In this document: piece after piece, positions 20,013 to 28,683 of the stretch
Layout: each line of letters starts with the position of its first letter
Position numbering within the stretch: position 1 is the stretch's first letter
Assembly (NCBI GenBank): GCA_003252395.1
Contig: QKEL01000009.1
Span: forward strand, 620,001-684,000
Source of the DNA: Spirochaetales bacterium
GTDB taxonomy: Bacteria; Spirochaetota; Spirochaetia; Treponematales; Treponemataceae
Length of the DNA: 64,000 nt
Direction: 5' to 3'
Position numbers and translations under genes: made by a program
The notes under the pieces: generated by a model
Database searches by the model: none
What the model was told of the DNA's origin: nothing
What the model saw: the letters and a program-made list of their open reading frames with translations, nothing else

Positions 20013-21689
20013 TTATTGTACAATATTTCCGATTACCTGTCGCGCGTATTCTTGCGTGGCCGGGCCGTACGGCGATTTCGTAAAGGAGACGAGGAGGGCG
20101 GCATAGTCCCGCGCGTCTCGGTCATTGCCGTATTTTATCAGCGCATACAGGGTGTCGCAGGCCGCGCGGTTGACCGAATCGTTGCCGCTGCCTGACGTTC
20201 TGATGATCCTTCGTACCGCCTCGCCCACATCGCCGCTGCCGCCGCCCGCGGCGGCCAGGCCGTACAGGATGCCGAGGGAGAGGGTTTCGCCGTTCGCGTA
20301 CCTCGATTGCTCTATGAGAAAATCACGGTATTCGGAAGACCCAAGCTGGCCCAGGAGGCTCGCCGCCCGGGCCCGTTCCGTGTCAAAAAAGCCCGCGCGA
20401 ACGCCGGGAGCCAACGCGAGGCCAAAGGTGGTACCCCGAACGATGCCCGCCAACCGGCGCGCCCATTGTGGCTCGTCGACTCCCGCGAAATCGCCGGAAA
20501 CCGTGACCGAACCGGCGCCGAACGCGATGGAATCGGATACGAGGGAAAAGAAGGCGCCGGTTTCGCCGGGATCGGGATGCGAAAACCAACCGGGCGTTTT
20601 TCCGGCGAGCGACAATACGCCGTAGCCCCGGGAACCGTGACTTCCCTCGAGCGCGCCTATTCGGCGCTCGCCCGTCCAGGCGTTCACTTGCCACCCGGAA
20701 GCCACGCCGTACACCGTGCCGTCGGGGCCCAGGGAGGGAATCCCGGCGTTTACCGGAATTTCCAAAGCCCAGAGGACGGCCCCGTTATCGGATATCGCGC
20801 AGGCCAAGCCCGGCGAAAGCACGTAGTATTGCCCGTAATCCCGCAGTACCCGAAAGCCTACGCCGAAACGGAGGTTCGTCTCCCGAGTCCACAGCGTCGC
20901 GCCGTCGGTGCCGTTCAACGCCGCGACCGCGCCGTTTTGCCGGACGGCGAATACCGTTCCGGCCGTCGCCGAGAGCGCGGAAATTTCCGTCGTTGACGAA
21001 AGCGCCCACACCGCCGAGGCGATTCTACCCGCGCGGACGTCCCAGGCCTCTATGCGCCCGTTGGCGTACGAGACCGCGAAACCGAAGGGAAGCGGGGCGA
21101 AATGAACCGCCGTATCGGGCAATTCCGCGATATCGCCCAAGGCGCCAAAGGGACCGATAATCGCGAGGCGGGAACCCTCCAGGGGAACCAGGATATCCCC
21201 GTCCCCGGTCTCGCCCACGGGGCCCACGAAGGAGGCGGGCAGGGTGACCTTCCAAAGCTGTAGGCCATTTATGGCGAAGCAGCGAACCGCGTCGCGGTAA
21301 AAGACGAAGATACGCCCGTCCCGACCGGCCTTGGGGGGCGCGACCGGATCCGACGCGCCCTTGGTCTGCCACAGCGCGTTTCCGTCGGCGCTGAAAAGGG
21401 ATACGAGCCCCGGCAGGGAAACGGCGCAAACGAACTCCTCGGCAACGACCGAAACGTACGGGGTCGCGCGGCCGGGCAACCGGCGGCTCCACAAAAAGGC
21501 CCCGTCGCGACCGATGCAGGTTATGGACCGGTCGTCGGTAACGGTAACGGACCGATTGCCCAGGGGGACGGGAGAACCCATCGGCTCGCCGGAAAGGACC
21601 CTGGTCCAGCGGGGTGACTCGGCAAAGGCCGTACCCATGGCCATGAGAAGCGCCGAAAGCGCGACCGAAGCGCGAAGGGACCGCCTCAT
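20013..21689 (-). CDS. PQQ-like beta-propeller protein with C-terminal HEAT-like region, exported
   Basis: Signal-like N-terminus; repeated blades (GRDGAFLWSRRLPG, SADGNALWQTKG, INGLQLWKVTLP, LNGTDGATLWTRE, ISDNGAVLWALE). Confidence 0.8.
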   Translation of the reverse strand: MRRSLRASVALSALLMAMGTAFAESPRWTRVLSGEPMGSPVPLGNRSVTVTDDRSITCIGRDGAFLWSRRLPGRATPYVSVVAEEFVCAVSLPGLVSLFSADGNALWQTKGASDPVAPPKAGRDGRIFVFYRDAVRCFAINGLQLWKVTLPASFVGPVGETGDGDILVPLEGSRLAIIGPFGALGDIAELPDTAVHFAPLPFGFAVSYANGRIEAWDVRAGRIASAVWALSSTTEISALSATAGTVFAVRQNGAVAALNGTDGATLWTRETNLRFGVGFRVLRDYGQYYVLSPGLACAISDNGAVLWALEIPVNAGIPSLGPDGTVYGVASGWQVNAWTGERRIGALEGSHGSRGYGVLSLAGKTPGWFSHPDPGETGAFFSLVSDSIAFGAGSVTVSGDFAGVDEPQWARRLAGIVRGTTFGLALAPGVRAGFFDTERARAASLLGQLGSSEYRDFLIEQSRYANGETLSLGILYGLAAAGGGSGDVGEAVRRIIRTSGSGNDSVNRAACDTLYALIKYGNDRDARDYAALLVSFTKSPYGPATQEYARQVIGNIVQ

Positions 21690-22888
21690 CGGGTAAACCG
21701 TCCGTACACTTCGGCATGCTGGGTTTGTGGATAAAAGTCGTACAGGGTTACCCCCTCCAATCGGTATCCGGCGCGCTCCAGGAGGGCCGAATCACGGGCA
21801 AAGGTTACCGGATCGCAGGAAACGTAGCGAATTTCGGGAATGGCCGAAGCGGCGAACCAATCCAGGGTTTTTCTCGCCAGCCCCTGACGGGGCGGATCGA
21901 TTATAGCGACGTCGAAATCTCGCCTTGCGGCTGGATGGTCGGGCCAGGCTTCATCGGAAACGGGGCATAACTCAAGCGAAGGCCCGTCCAGGCCGACGTT
22001 TATCCGGGCAAAGTCCAAGGCGGCGGCGTTATGCTCCACCAAGACCGCGCGGCCGAGAGTCGATCCGGCAAAGGCGGAAAAAGTGCCGACGCCGGCATAA
22101 AAATCGAGTAGGGTACCCGGGCCCTTCAGGTCGCCCGTTACGTCACGTAAAAGGGTTTCGAGCAGGGCGAGGTTGGATTGAAAAAAGCCCCGTACGTCGA
22201 ACGTTAGTCTCTTCCCAGACAGGCTCACCGAGGCGGTGGTAGTCCCTCCCTCATGGTAGAGGCGGCCGTCGTTCGCGAATACCTGAAAACGGCCCGGGAA
22301 ATCGGCGGTTCGACCAGCCCTTCGGCGGTTATGCCCGCGTCCGGCGAGCGAAGGGGGCCTTGAACCGCGATTCGAGAAGAATCGTCCCATCTCGCGGGCG
22401 ATCGTTCCGTCGGCGAGGGCCTGACGCAATTCCGGCACCAATATCGGGCAATCGGTTACCGGGATAATTTCGCTTGAACGGGAGGCGGAAAACCCCGGCT
22501 CGCCCGATTCGCCCCGGTGGAACTGGGCCCGGCAACGATAGCCGTAGGGTTCCCCCGCCTTAACGGGAATGCCGCCGTCCCAGGCGCTGCCGGCGCGCCT
22601 GAGCGAGTCCGCGGCGACCGCCGCTCTCATTTCTCCCTGATAGGCCGAATCGGCCATTTGAAGCGAACATCCGCCGCACGATCCGAAAAGGGGACACGAC
22701 GGCTCGACGCGGCGGGGCGATTTTTCCAATACCCCGATAAGCCGGGCCTTCGCCCAATCCTTTCGATTTTCCACGATCTCTATTTCGGCGGTCTCGCCGG
22801 GCAGCACGAAGGGCACGAATACGGCTTTTCCGTCTACCCTTGCAAGGCACGATCCCCCGGCGACCGGTTTTTCTGCGATAATAGTCAT
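21686..22888 (-). CDS. Class I SAM-dependent RNA methyltransferase (TrmA/RumA-type)
   Basis: Start at MTIIAEKPVAGGSCLARVDGKAVFVPFVLPGE (22888); CPLFGSCGGCSLQMADSAYQ, LLDFYAGVGTFSAFAG, IIDPPRQGL, YVSCDPVTFARD. Confidence 0.9.
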   Translation of the reverse strand: MTIIAEKPVAGGSCLARVDGKAVFVPFVLPGETAEIEIVENRKDWAKARLIGVLEKSPRRVEPSCPLFGSCGGCSLQMADSAYQGEMRAAVAADSLRRAGSAWDGGIPVKAGEPYGYRCRAQFHRGESGEPGFSASRSSEIIPVTDCPILVPELRQALADGTIAREMGRFFSNRGSRPPSLAGRGHNRRRAGRTADFPGRFQVFANDGRLYHEGGTTTASVSLSGKRLTFDVRGFFQSNLALLETLLRDVTGDLKGPGTLLDFYAGVGTFSAFAGSTLGRAVLVEHNAAALDFARINVGLDGPSLELCPVSDEAWPDHPAARRDFDVAIIDPPRQGLARKTLDWFAASAIPEIRYVSCDPVTFARDSALLERAGYRLEGVTLYDFYPQTQHAEVYGRFTR

Positions 22889-22966
22889 ATACTTACGGAG
22901 TATACCATGATCGGCATACTCGAACGAGCCCGGGTAGGGTAGCTGAACGCAAGGAGATCGGTTGAA

Positions 22967-23902
22967 ATGAAAAAAGACACCATTACTTTTACTGCCAGCG
23001 ACGGAATGAAGCTGGCGCTGCACCGCTGGCTGCCGGACGATCGGCCCGTGGCCCTAATCCAGATAGCCCACGGCATGATGGAATTCGCGCAGCGGTACGA
23101 TTCCTTCGCGGAACGGGCGGTTCGGCTCGGTTACGCGGTTATCGCCAACGACGCGCGGGGGCACGGCATGACGGCCGGAACCCTTGAGGCCCTAGGCCGG
23201 CTGGGGGAGAAAGATACCTTCAACCGCTGCGTCGAGGACCTGTACGAAATTACCCAGCATGCGCGCGACGAATGGCCCGCGCTCCCCGTTATCCTTTTTG
23301 GCCACTCCTGGGGCTCCTTTCTCTCCCAAATGTACATAGAGCGGCATGGAGAGACGCTCTCGGCGTGCATCCTCTCGGGAACCCGCGGTCCCGATCCCCT
23401 TGAAGTATTCGGGGGAAAAACCCTCGCGAGGCTCCTCGGCGCGCTGGGACGCGCGAATAAAAGATCGCCGCTCCTTTTCAACCTCAGTTTTCGTCCCTGC
23501 AACGCGCGCGTCCCGAATCCCCAAAGCCCGAACGCCTGGCTTTCCTCCGATGGCGAGGCGGTAGCCCTTTACGACGCATCCCCCTGGTGCGGCTTCCTTC
23601 CCACCGTTCGTTTCTGGGATTCTCTAATGACCGGATTATCCGAAATACACACGAGGGCAGCGTTTGAAGCGATACCCAAAAACCTTCCCGTTCTCCTTTT
23701 CGCGGGCGCGGACGACCCCATCGGGAAATACGGAAAGACCATCGATGCGCTCGTTACGGCGTACCGCGACGCCGGCATGACCGACGTTGAGATAAAGACC
23801 TACGGGGGAGCGCGTCACGAAACCCTCAACGACGCGTGCCGCGACCAGGTAATGGACGACCTTTTTGCATGGATGGCGCTTCGGCTTTCCCCGCGGGGTT
23901 AA
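22967..23902 (+). CDS. Alpha/beta hydrolase, monoglyceride lipase/lysophospholipase-like
   Basis: 311 aa; IAHGMMEFAQRYDSFAERAVRLGYAVIANDARGHGMTAG, FGHSWGSFLSQMYIERHG. Confidence 0.92.
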   Translation: MKKDTITFTASDGMKLALHRWLPDDRPVALIQIAHGMMEFAQRYDSFAERAVRLGYAVIANDARGHGMTAGTLEALGRLGEKDTFNRCVEDLYEITQHARDEWPALPVILFGHSWGSFLSQMYIERHGETLSACILSGTRGPDPLEVFGGKTLARLLGALGRANKRSPLLFNLSFRPCNARVPNPQSPNAWLSSDGEAVALYDASPWCGFLPTVRFWDSLMTGLSEIHTRAAFEAIPKNLPVLLFAGADDPIGKYGKTIDALVTAYRDAGMTDVEIKTYGGARHETLNDACRDQVMDDLFAWMALRLSPRG

Positions 23903-23907
23903 TTCCA

Positions 23908-23936
23908 TTGACAGAGGGGCGGAATAAGTAGAAAAT
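23908..23936 (+). promoter_or_regulatory. Predicted pcnB promoter, near-leaderless
   Basis: TTGACA (23908-23913), 17 bp, GAAAAT (23931-23936), ATG 9 nt later at 23946. Confidence 0.45.
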
Positions 23937-23945
23937 GAAAACCAC

Positions 23946-25133
23946 ATGTTAACGAGATACAGTTCCGATTCTAAGGGCAGGACGGTGCGTACCGCCCTCG
24001 TTTATACGCGAGAAGAACATGGCATCAACAAGGCCCATATCGATCCCGAGGCGATCCGGATCATCCACCATCTGCGCTATCACGGTTTCGACGGCTACAT
24101 CGTCGGCGGAGCGGTACGGGATCTGGTAATCGGCAAGACCCCGAAAGATTTCGATATCGTGACCAATGCCGAGCCTACTAAAATCAAACGCCTTTTCAGG
24201 AATTCCCGCATCATCGGCAAGCGGTTCCGGTTGGTGCATATCTTTTTCGGCCCGAAAATATTCGAGGTTTCGACCTTCCGGTCTTTGGCGGACGGGACCA
24301 TCGGAAACAGTTTCGGTACCATAGACGAAGACGTCCAAAGACGCGACTTTACGCTCAACGCCTTGTATTACGACCCGCTGAAAGAACACGTGATCGATTA
24401 CGTGGGGGGAATCAAGGACCTCAAGAGCAGAAAACTGCAGCCGGTCATTCCGCTCAAGACCATCTTCAAGGACGATCCCGTGAGGATGCTCAGGGCGGTA
24501 AAGTACGCGGTCTCGACGGGATGCAAAATTCCTTTTCTGCTGCATCGTAGCCTCAAAAAATCAGCGCCGCTCCTGCAACCGGTATCGCCTTCCCGCCTTA
24601 CCGAGGAAATCATCAAGATTCTCAATAGCGGCCGTTCCCGACAAATCGTGGAAGAGGCCCTAAAATACGACCTTTATATGTATCTGCAGCCGGGCGCGGC
24701 GAGTCTTATAGACGAAAACCGGAAATTCGCGGCGGATTACCTGAAATCGCTTGATGAGGTAGACGCGTTAACCGCCTCGGGCGAGGAAACAAGGCTCGGC
24801 CGGAAACTGGTGGGGCTCATTAGGGACTTGGTAAACATTATCGCCGACTGGAAGGGCAACCCTTCGGAGGTATACAATCACGTGTACCACGAATGCCGTC
24901 GGTTCGTCATGCCCATGAACCCGCCCCGGGTAGAACTGGAGTATGCCGTTCGATTATGCCTCAAGGAAGGCGGGCTCAACGTCAGGATGCCCCGAAACAG
25001 GGAAAAAAGGAACGAAGAGCAATACGCGGCGCAAGACGCGGAAGCAAAGCTTCAGTCTCCCGGCAGCAACGGGAGACCCGCGAGAAGGCGCCGTCGCCGA
25101 CGGGGAACGCCGCCTATTTCGGCAGCGAATTGA
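23946..25133 (+). CDS. pcnB: Polynucleotide adenylyltransferase / CCA-adding family
   Basis: YIVGGAVRDLVIGKTPKDFDIVTNAEPTKIKRLFRNSRIIGKRFRLVHI, RRDFTLNALYYDP; basic C-terminus RRRRRRRGTPP. Confidence 0.92.
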   Translation: MLTRYSSDSKGRTVRTALVYTREEHGINKAHIDPEAIRIIHHLRYHGFDGYIVGGAVRDLVIGKTPKDFDIVTNAEPTKIKRLFRNSRIIGKRFRLVHIFFGPKIFEVSTFRSLADGTIGNSFGTIDEDVQRRDFTLNALYYDPLKEHVIDYVGGIKDLKSRKLQPVIPLKTIFKDDPVRMLRAVKYAVSTGCKIPFLLHRSLKKSAPLLQPVSPSRLTEEIIKILNSGRSRQIVEEALKYDLYMYLQPGAASLIDENRKFAADYLKSLDEVDALTASGEETRLGRKLVGLIRDLVNIIADWKGNPSEVYNHVYHECRRFVMPMNPPRVELEYAVRLCLKEGGLNVRMPRNREKRNEEQYAAQDAEAKLQSPGSNGRPARRRRRRRGTPPISAAN

Positions 25134-26325
25134 GCAGTTTGTCGGCTTTCTCCCCATATCGGGCGGGATTGGCCGATTTCGCCGTTTCCAAATATAAGCG
25201 CGCCTCGCCGTTTCTTGTATCCGCCAAGGCGTTCAGGGCGAGAGCCCAGTTAACCGTGGACGTTTCCGCCCCGGCTTTCAGCGCCTTTCGGTACCACTCG
25301 TCCGCCTCCGCGTATTTTTTGTCCGCGTACTCTACCAGCCCCCGATAATACAGCAGCATGGGATCGTCCGGATGCACGGTCGCGGCCTCGGAAAAGGCGC
25401 TCCTTGCGCGCCCGTACGCGCCCGAGGAATACGCGTCCATGCCCGCCTGCAGCATCTGATTGTACGTAAGCCGCGAGGCGATCCAGGAATCGAAGTCCCG
25501 TTTCGCGGCGGCGGGATCGATCAATCGGGCGAAACGGGCGGTGACTAGCGCCGTGTTGTCGGCTTGCTTGGCCGCGTTATAGCCTCCGTCTTCGGTCAAA
25601 TCGAGCAGGACGAAAGCGTCGTGCAGGAATCGCTGATATTCGCCTTTTTCGGTCATCAGCATAAAGCGGACCAAGGACCAGGCCTGGGGATAAAAATCGG
25701 CGGAATCGTACCTTCCGGTCAGGGCTGCGAGCAAGTCGGCCGGCGGAATCGCCCGAGCGGGGTCCGCGGCGAGATTTTTCGCGGTCTCGAGCCAGGGCGA
25801 ATAGGCGCCGGTAGACACGATTCCCGTCGCGGGATCATAGGCGGCGTTTTCAAAATAGGCCTGAAAGCCGTCGCGAACCCACAGGGGCGGTTCCGCGATT
25901 CGTCCGTACAGGTACTGCAAGAACAATTGCCGATTGAGGGCCGGCCCCGCGAAGGCTTCATAGCCCGTCTTACCGGAAACGGGATACAGGATGAGTCGAG
26001 AATCCCCCGGATCCGCGTATTTCAAAAAAAGGTATTGGTTTCTCGTCTCCCCGAGGATACCGGAGACGTACGCGTCGAAGGCGGCCTTGTCGCGGCAAAT
26101 GACGATGTTACCCAAAGCGCCGCCGTCGCTGAACCGAAACACTTCGTCGATGGCCGTCCTTATAGCCTCGAACGAGGCGAACGCGGCGTCGGCTTCTCCC
26201 AGGTCGGCCGGATATTCAATGGAATAATGCTTCGTCGCCGCCGTCGCCGTTTCCTGCGCGTTGGCCCCCATACCGAAGAGAAACGCCAAAATGGTCGCTG
26301 ATACGCGTCCGAAATTCCTTCTCAT
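25114..26325 (-). CDS. Exported TPR protein with peptidase-MA-like N-terminal region lacking HExxH
   Basis: Signal-like N-terminus; EPPLWVRDGFQAYFENAAYDP; C-terminal TPRs (GAYGRARSAFSEAATVHPDDPMLLYYRGLVEYADKKYAEADEWYRKAL). Confidence 0.6.
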   Translation of the reverse strand: MRRNFGRVSATILAFLFGMGANAQETATAATKHYSIEYPADLGEADAAFASFEAIRTAIDEVFRFSDGGALGNIVICRDKAAFDAYVSGILGETRNQYLFLKYADPGDSRLILYPVSGKTGYEAFAGPALNRQLFLQYLYGRIAEPPLWVRDGFQAYFENAAYDPATGIVSTGAYSPWLETAKNLAADPARAIPPADLLAALTGRYDSADFYPQAWSLVRFMLMTEKGEYQRFLHDAFVLLDLTEDGGYNAAKQADNTALVTARFARLIDPAAAKRDFDSWIASRLTYNQMLQAGMDAYSSGAYGRARSAFSEAATVHPDDPMLLYYRGLVEYADKKYAEADEWYRKALKAGAETSTVNWALALNALADTRNGEARLYLETAKSANPARYGEKADKLLNSLPK

Positions 26326-26329
26326 ACCC

Positions 26330-27199
26330 TCACGTCCTCGTAATTTTGTCGATTATGATATGGACATCCTCTATGAGGATGCCCGTAAACCGCTCGATAT
26401 TTTCCACGATATATTGCTGCATTTTATGTATGGTTCCGGTCAACTGGGTCCCAAAGGGAACGTCAATGACGATGACGAGACGATACCCCTGGGCGTCGCT
26501 TTTAATGGTAAGTTTTTTTATGCGAATTTGCTCGTCAAATTCCCTGACGCAATGGAGCACCATTTGGGTGAGGGCCGCCTCGGAAATGGTTACCCGCCCG
26601 GTTTTCGAAAATTCCGGGCGCACCACGGATTTTTCGTACACCTTGGACTGATTGAGGGAACCAAGGGGCGTTTTCTTTCGCTTAAAGAGCACGCGGACGC
26701 GGTCATAGAATATTTGCGGGTAATTGCGCTGCACCTCGATCGAGGGAACGGGTATGACGTGCTTCCCCTCGACCCGCCGTGAGCGAATAGCCTTCTCGAT
26801 TTCCTCTTCCGACGCGATATCCTCGATCTTGATAACCTTGATCGGCTGGGGAAGCTGCAAACGCGCGGCAATCCGCGATACCATTTTTTCCGAGGTTCCG
26901 AGAATGAGTACCTTCCGGAAATTGAGGTTCTGGAGCGATCGGGCGACTTCGTCGCGGTGGGTCTTATCGTCGAACAGGGCCACCCGGACCGCGGCGATAA
27001 AGGTAGCCTCGCGCTTGGCGGAATGCCCGGCGACGATCTTATCGTCCCGAATGAGCAGGCCGTCGTCTATGATCAGCTCTATCCCGTACTTTTGGGCGAG
27101 CAATTTCGCGCGAAAACTTTTCCCGGTCCCGCTTTCGCCCACGAACGCGTATACCTTGACGCCTTTGAAAAACCAGTACAGGTCACCGATGCTCTTCAT
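26330..27199 (-). CDS. P-loop NTPase fused to Asp23/Gls24-like C-terminal domain
   Basis: Start at MKSIGDLYWFFKGVKVYAFVGESGTGKSFRAKLLAQKYG (27199; Walker A). C-terminus GRVTISEAALTQMVLHCVREFDEQIRIKKLTIKSDAQGYRLVIVIDVPFGTQLTGTIHKMQQYIVENIERFTGILIEDVHIIIDKI resembles Asp23/Gls24 (DUF322). Confidence 0.75.
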   Translation of the reverse strand: MKSIGDLYWFFKGVKVYAFVGESGTGKSFRAKLLAQKYGIELIIDDGLLIRDDKIVAGHSAKREATFIAAVRVALFDDKTHRDEVARSLQNLNFRKVLILGTSEKMVSRIAARLQLPQPIKVIKIEDIASEEEIEKAIRSRRVEGKHVIPVPSIEVQRNYPQIFYDRVRVLFKRKKTPLGSLNQSKVYEKSVVRPEFSKTGRVTISEAALTQMVLHCVREFDEQIRIKKLTIKSDAQGYRLVIVIDVPFGTQLTGTIHKMQQYIVENIERFTGILIEDVHIIIDKITRT

Positions 27200-27218
27200 G
27201 TTATTCCAAGTATAGGGC

Positions 27219-28130
27219 TCACTCCGCGAGTCGCGCAAGCGCGGACTTTCCGAACAACGCGGAAATCCGCGCCGCAAAGCGCTGCGGCGGCTCGGCCAAG
27301 ATCGATTCGGGCAGGCCTTCAGGCCGTTCTTCCGGGCCAAAGGAAAGCTTCCATGCGTGCAGGCAATAACCGCCGTCGGTGGGCGCGGCGGAAGGATTGT
27401 AACGGGTATCGCCCTCGAGCGGGAGGCGATGCTTGGCGCATTGAAACCTGATCTGGTGCTTTCTTCCGGTGACGATCCGAAAGAGCGCAAGGGTGCGCGT
27501 GGGGCCGGAAACCGAGGCGGCGAGGGGATCGGCGAAGGTGATCATGGGTTTGCCGTCACCGGTCTCGTCGTACCACTCGGTCCTCCCGTCCAGGCGCCCC
27601 GCGACTATTCCGAGATAGAGCTTTTCGCATTCCCGCGCGGCGATCCGTTGGGAAAACCAATGGGCGCCGCGTAAGGTTTTGGAGAAGACCAGAATTCCCG
27701 AGGTACCGCGGTCCAGCCGGTGAAGCGGGCCGGACCGAAAGGATAGGGAATCCCGGGCGGCCTTGGACTGGGGTATGACCGTATCCAGTCCGTCAGGGCC
27801 GTGGACCGCGATCCCCACCGGCTTATTGATCGCCAGTAAATCCTCGCATTCGCACAGGATCTCCGGCATTGCCAGAGCGGGCGACACCGGGGGTTCGGGC
27901 CGGGGAGGGACGCGCGCCGCCTCAAGCTCGGGAAGGCGGGCGATCCATATATGGGAGCCCTGGGGTACGGGGCTTTCTGGGGATGATCGCTTGCCGTCAA
28001 TCCTCACGAGGCCCTTTCGTATGAGTCTGTACACCGAGGAAAGGGGCAAAGCGGGAAGGAATCTTCTGACTATTCTGTCCAACCGCCGCCCCTCGTCGTC
28101 AGGGGCCGTCGGGAAGTGATCAAATTGCAT
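27219..28130 (-). CDS. RluA-family pseudouridine synthase
   Basis: MQFDHFPTAPDDEGRRLDRIVRRFLPALPLSSVYRLIRKGLVRIDGK (S4-like), LHRLDRGTSGILVFSKT. Start placed at 28130. Confidence 0.93.
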   Translation of the reverse strand: MQFDHFPTAPDDEGRRLDRIVRRFLPALPLSSVYRLIRKGLVRIDGKRSSPESPVPQGSHIWIARLPELEAARVPPRPEPPVSPALAMPEILCECEDLLAINKPVGIAVHGPDGLDTVIPQSKAARDSLSFRSGPLHRLDRGTSGILVFSKTLRGAHWFSQRIAARECEKLYLGIVAGRLDGRTEWYDETGDGKPMITFADPLAASVSGPTRTLALFRIVTGRKHQIRFQCAKHRLPLEGDTRYNPSAAPTDGGYCLHAWKLSFGPEERPEGLPESILAEPPQRFAARISALFGKSALARLAE

Positions 28131-28136
28131 CGTAGG

Positions 28137-28164
28137 AGTATACCCGAATTCGCGCACTTGACAA
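28137..28164 (-). promoter_or_regulatory. Predicted promoter of RluA-type gene, leaderless
   Basis: Minus strand TTGTCA (28164-28159), 16 bp, TATACT (28142-28137), 6 nt, ATG at 28130. No Shine-Dalgarno. Confidence 0.6.
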
Positions 28165-28187
28165 AAGGCCTTATTTACCGGGATTAT
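28158..28187 (+). promoter_or_regulatory. Predicted promoter of DUF212 gene
   Basis: TTGACA (28158-28163), 18 bp, GATTAT (28182-28187), ATG at 28193. Confidence 0.45.
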
Positions 28188-28192
28188 TACTT

Positions 28193-28672
28193 ATGAATCG
28201 AGCGGTACTTCAGCAACTTAGTCTTCTCCTCCACAATCCCATTTTCCTTGCTGCCGTATCAAGCTGGATCATCAGTCAATTCCTGAAAACCCTTATTACC
28301 CTTTTCACGAATTCGGTCTCGACCCTTAAAGAACTCGCGGAACTCCTTTTCTGGAGAACCGGGGGAATGCCCTCAAGCCATTCGGCCCTGGTGTCCTCCG
28401 TTTCCACGACAATCGGTTTCAAAAACGGGATTTCCTCCGATTTGTTCATTTTTTCCTGCTGTTTCGCCCTCGTCGTGATTCGCGACGCCGTCGGCGTACG
28501 CCGGTCCAGCGGCGATCAGGCCCGGGCGCTCAACGAACTCGGCGACGCGGTAGCCGCACAGTCGGATTACCGCTTTAAACCCGTTAAGGAGATTCAGGGG
28601 CATAGTCCGATGGAGGTACTCGCGGGCATACTGCTCGGTTTCTTCATCGGAGTGGCCTTTTCGACCCTCTGA
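28193..28672 (+). CDS. Divergent PAP2 family (DUF212) membrane protein
   Basis: 159 aa; RTGGMPSSHSALVSSVSTTIGFKNG, VIRDAVGVRRSSGDQARALNEL, GHSPMEVLAGILLG. Confidence 0.92.
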   Translation: MNRAVLQQLSLLLHNPIFLAAVSSWIISQFLKTLITLFTNSVSTLKELAELLFWRTGGMPSSHSALVSSVSTTIGFKNGISSDLFIFSCCFALVVIRDAVGVRRSSGDQARALNELGDAVAAQSDYRFKPVKEIQGHSPMEVLAGILLGFFIGVAFSTL

Positions 28673-28683
28673 CTCGGGTTTCC

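Noticed and set aside
22888-22967. TATACT 10 nt before the RNA methyltransferase ATG
   Set aside because: No recognisable -35 at 16-18 bp; gap longer than the leaderless class.
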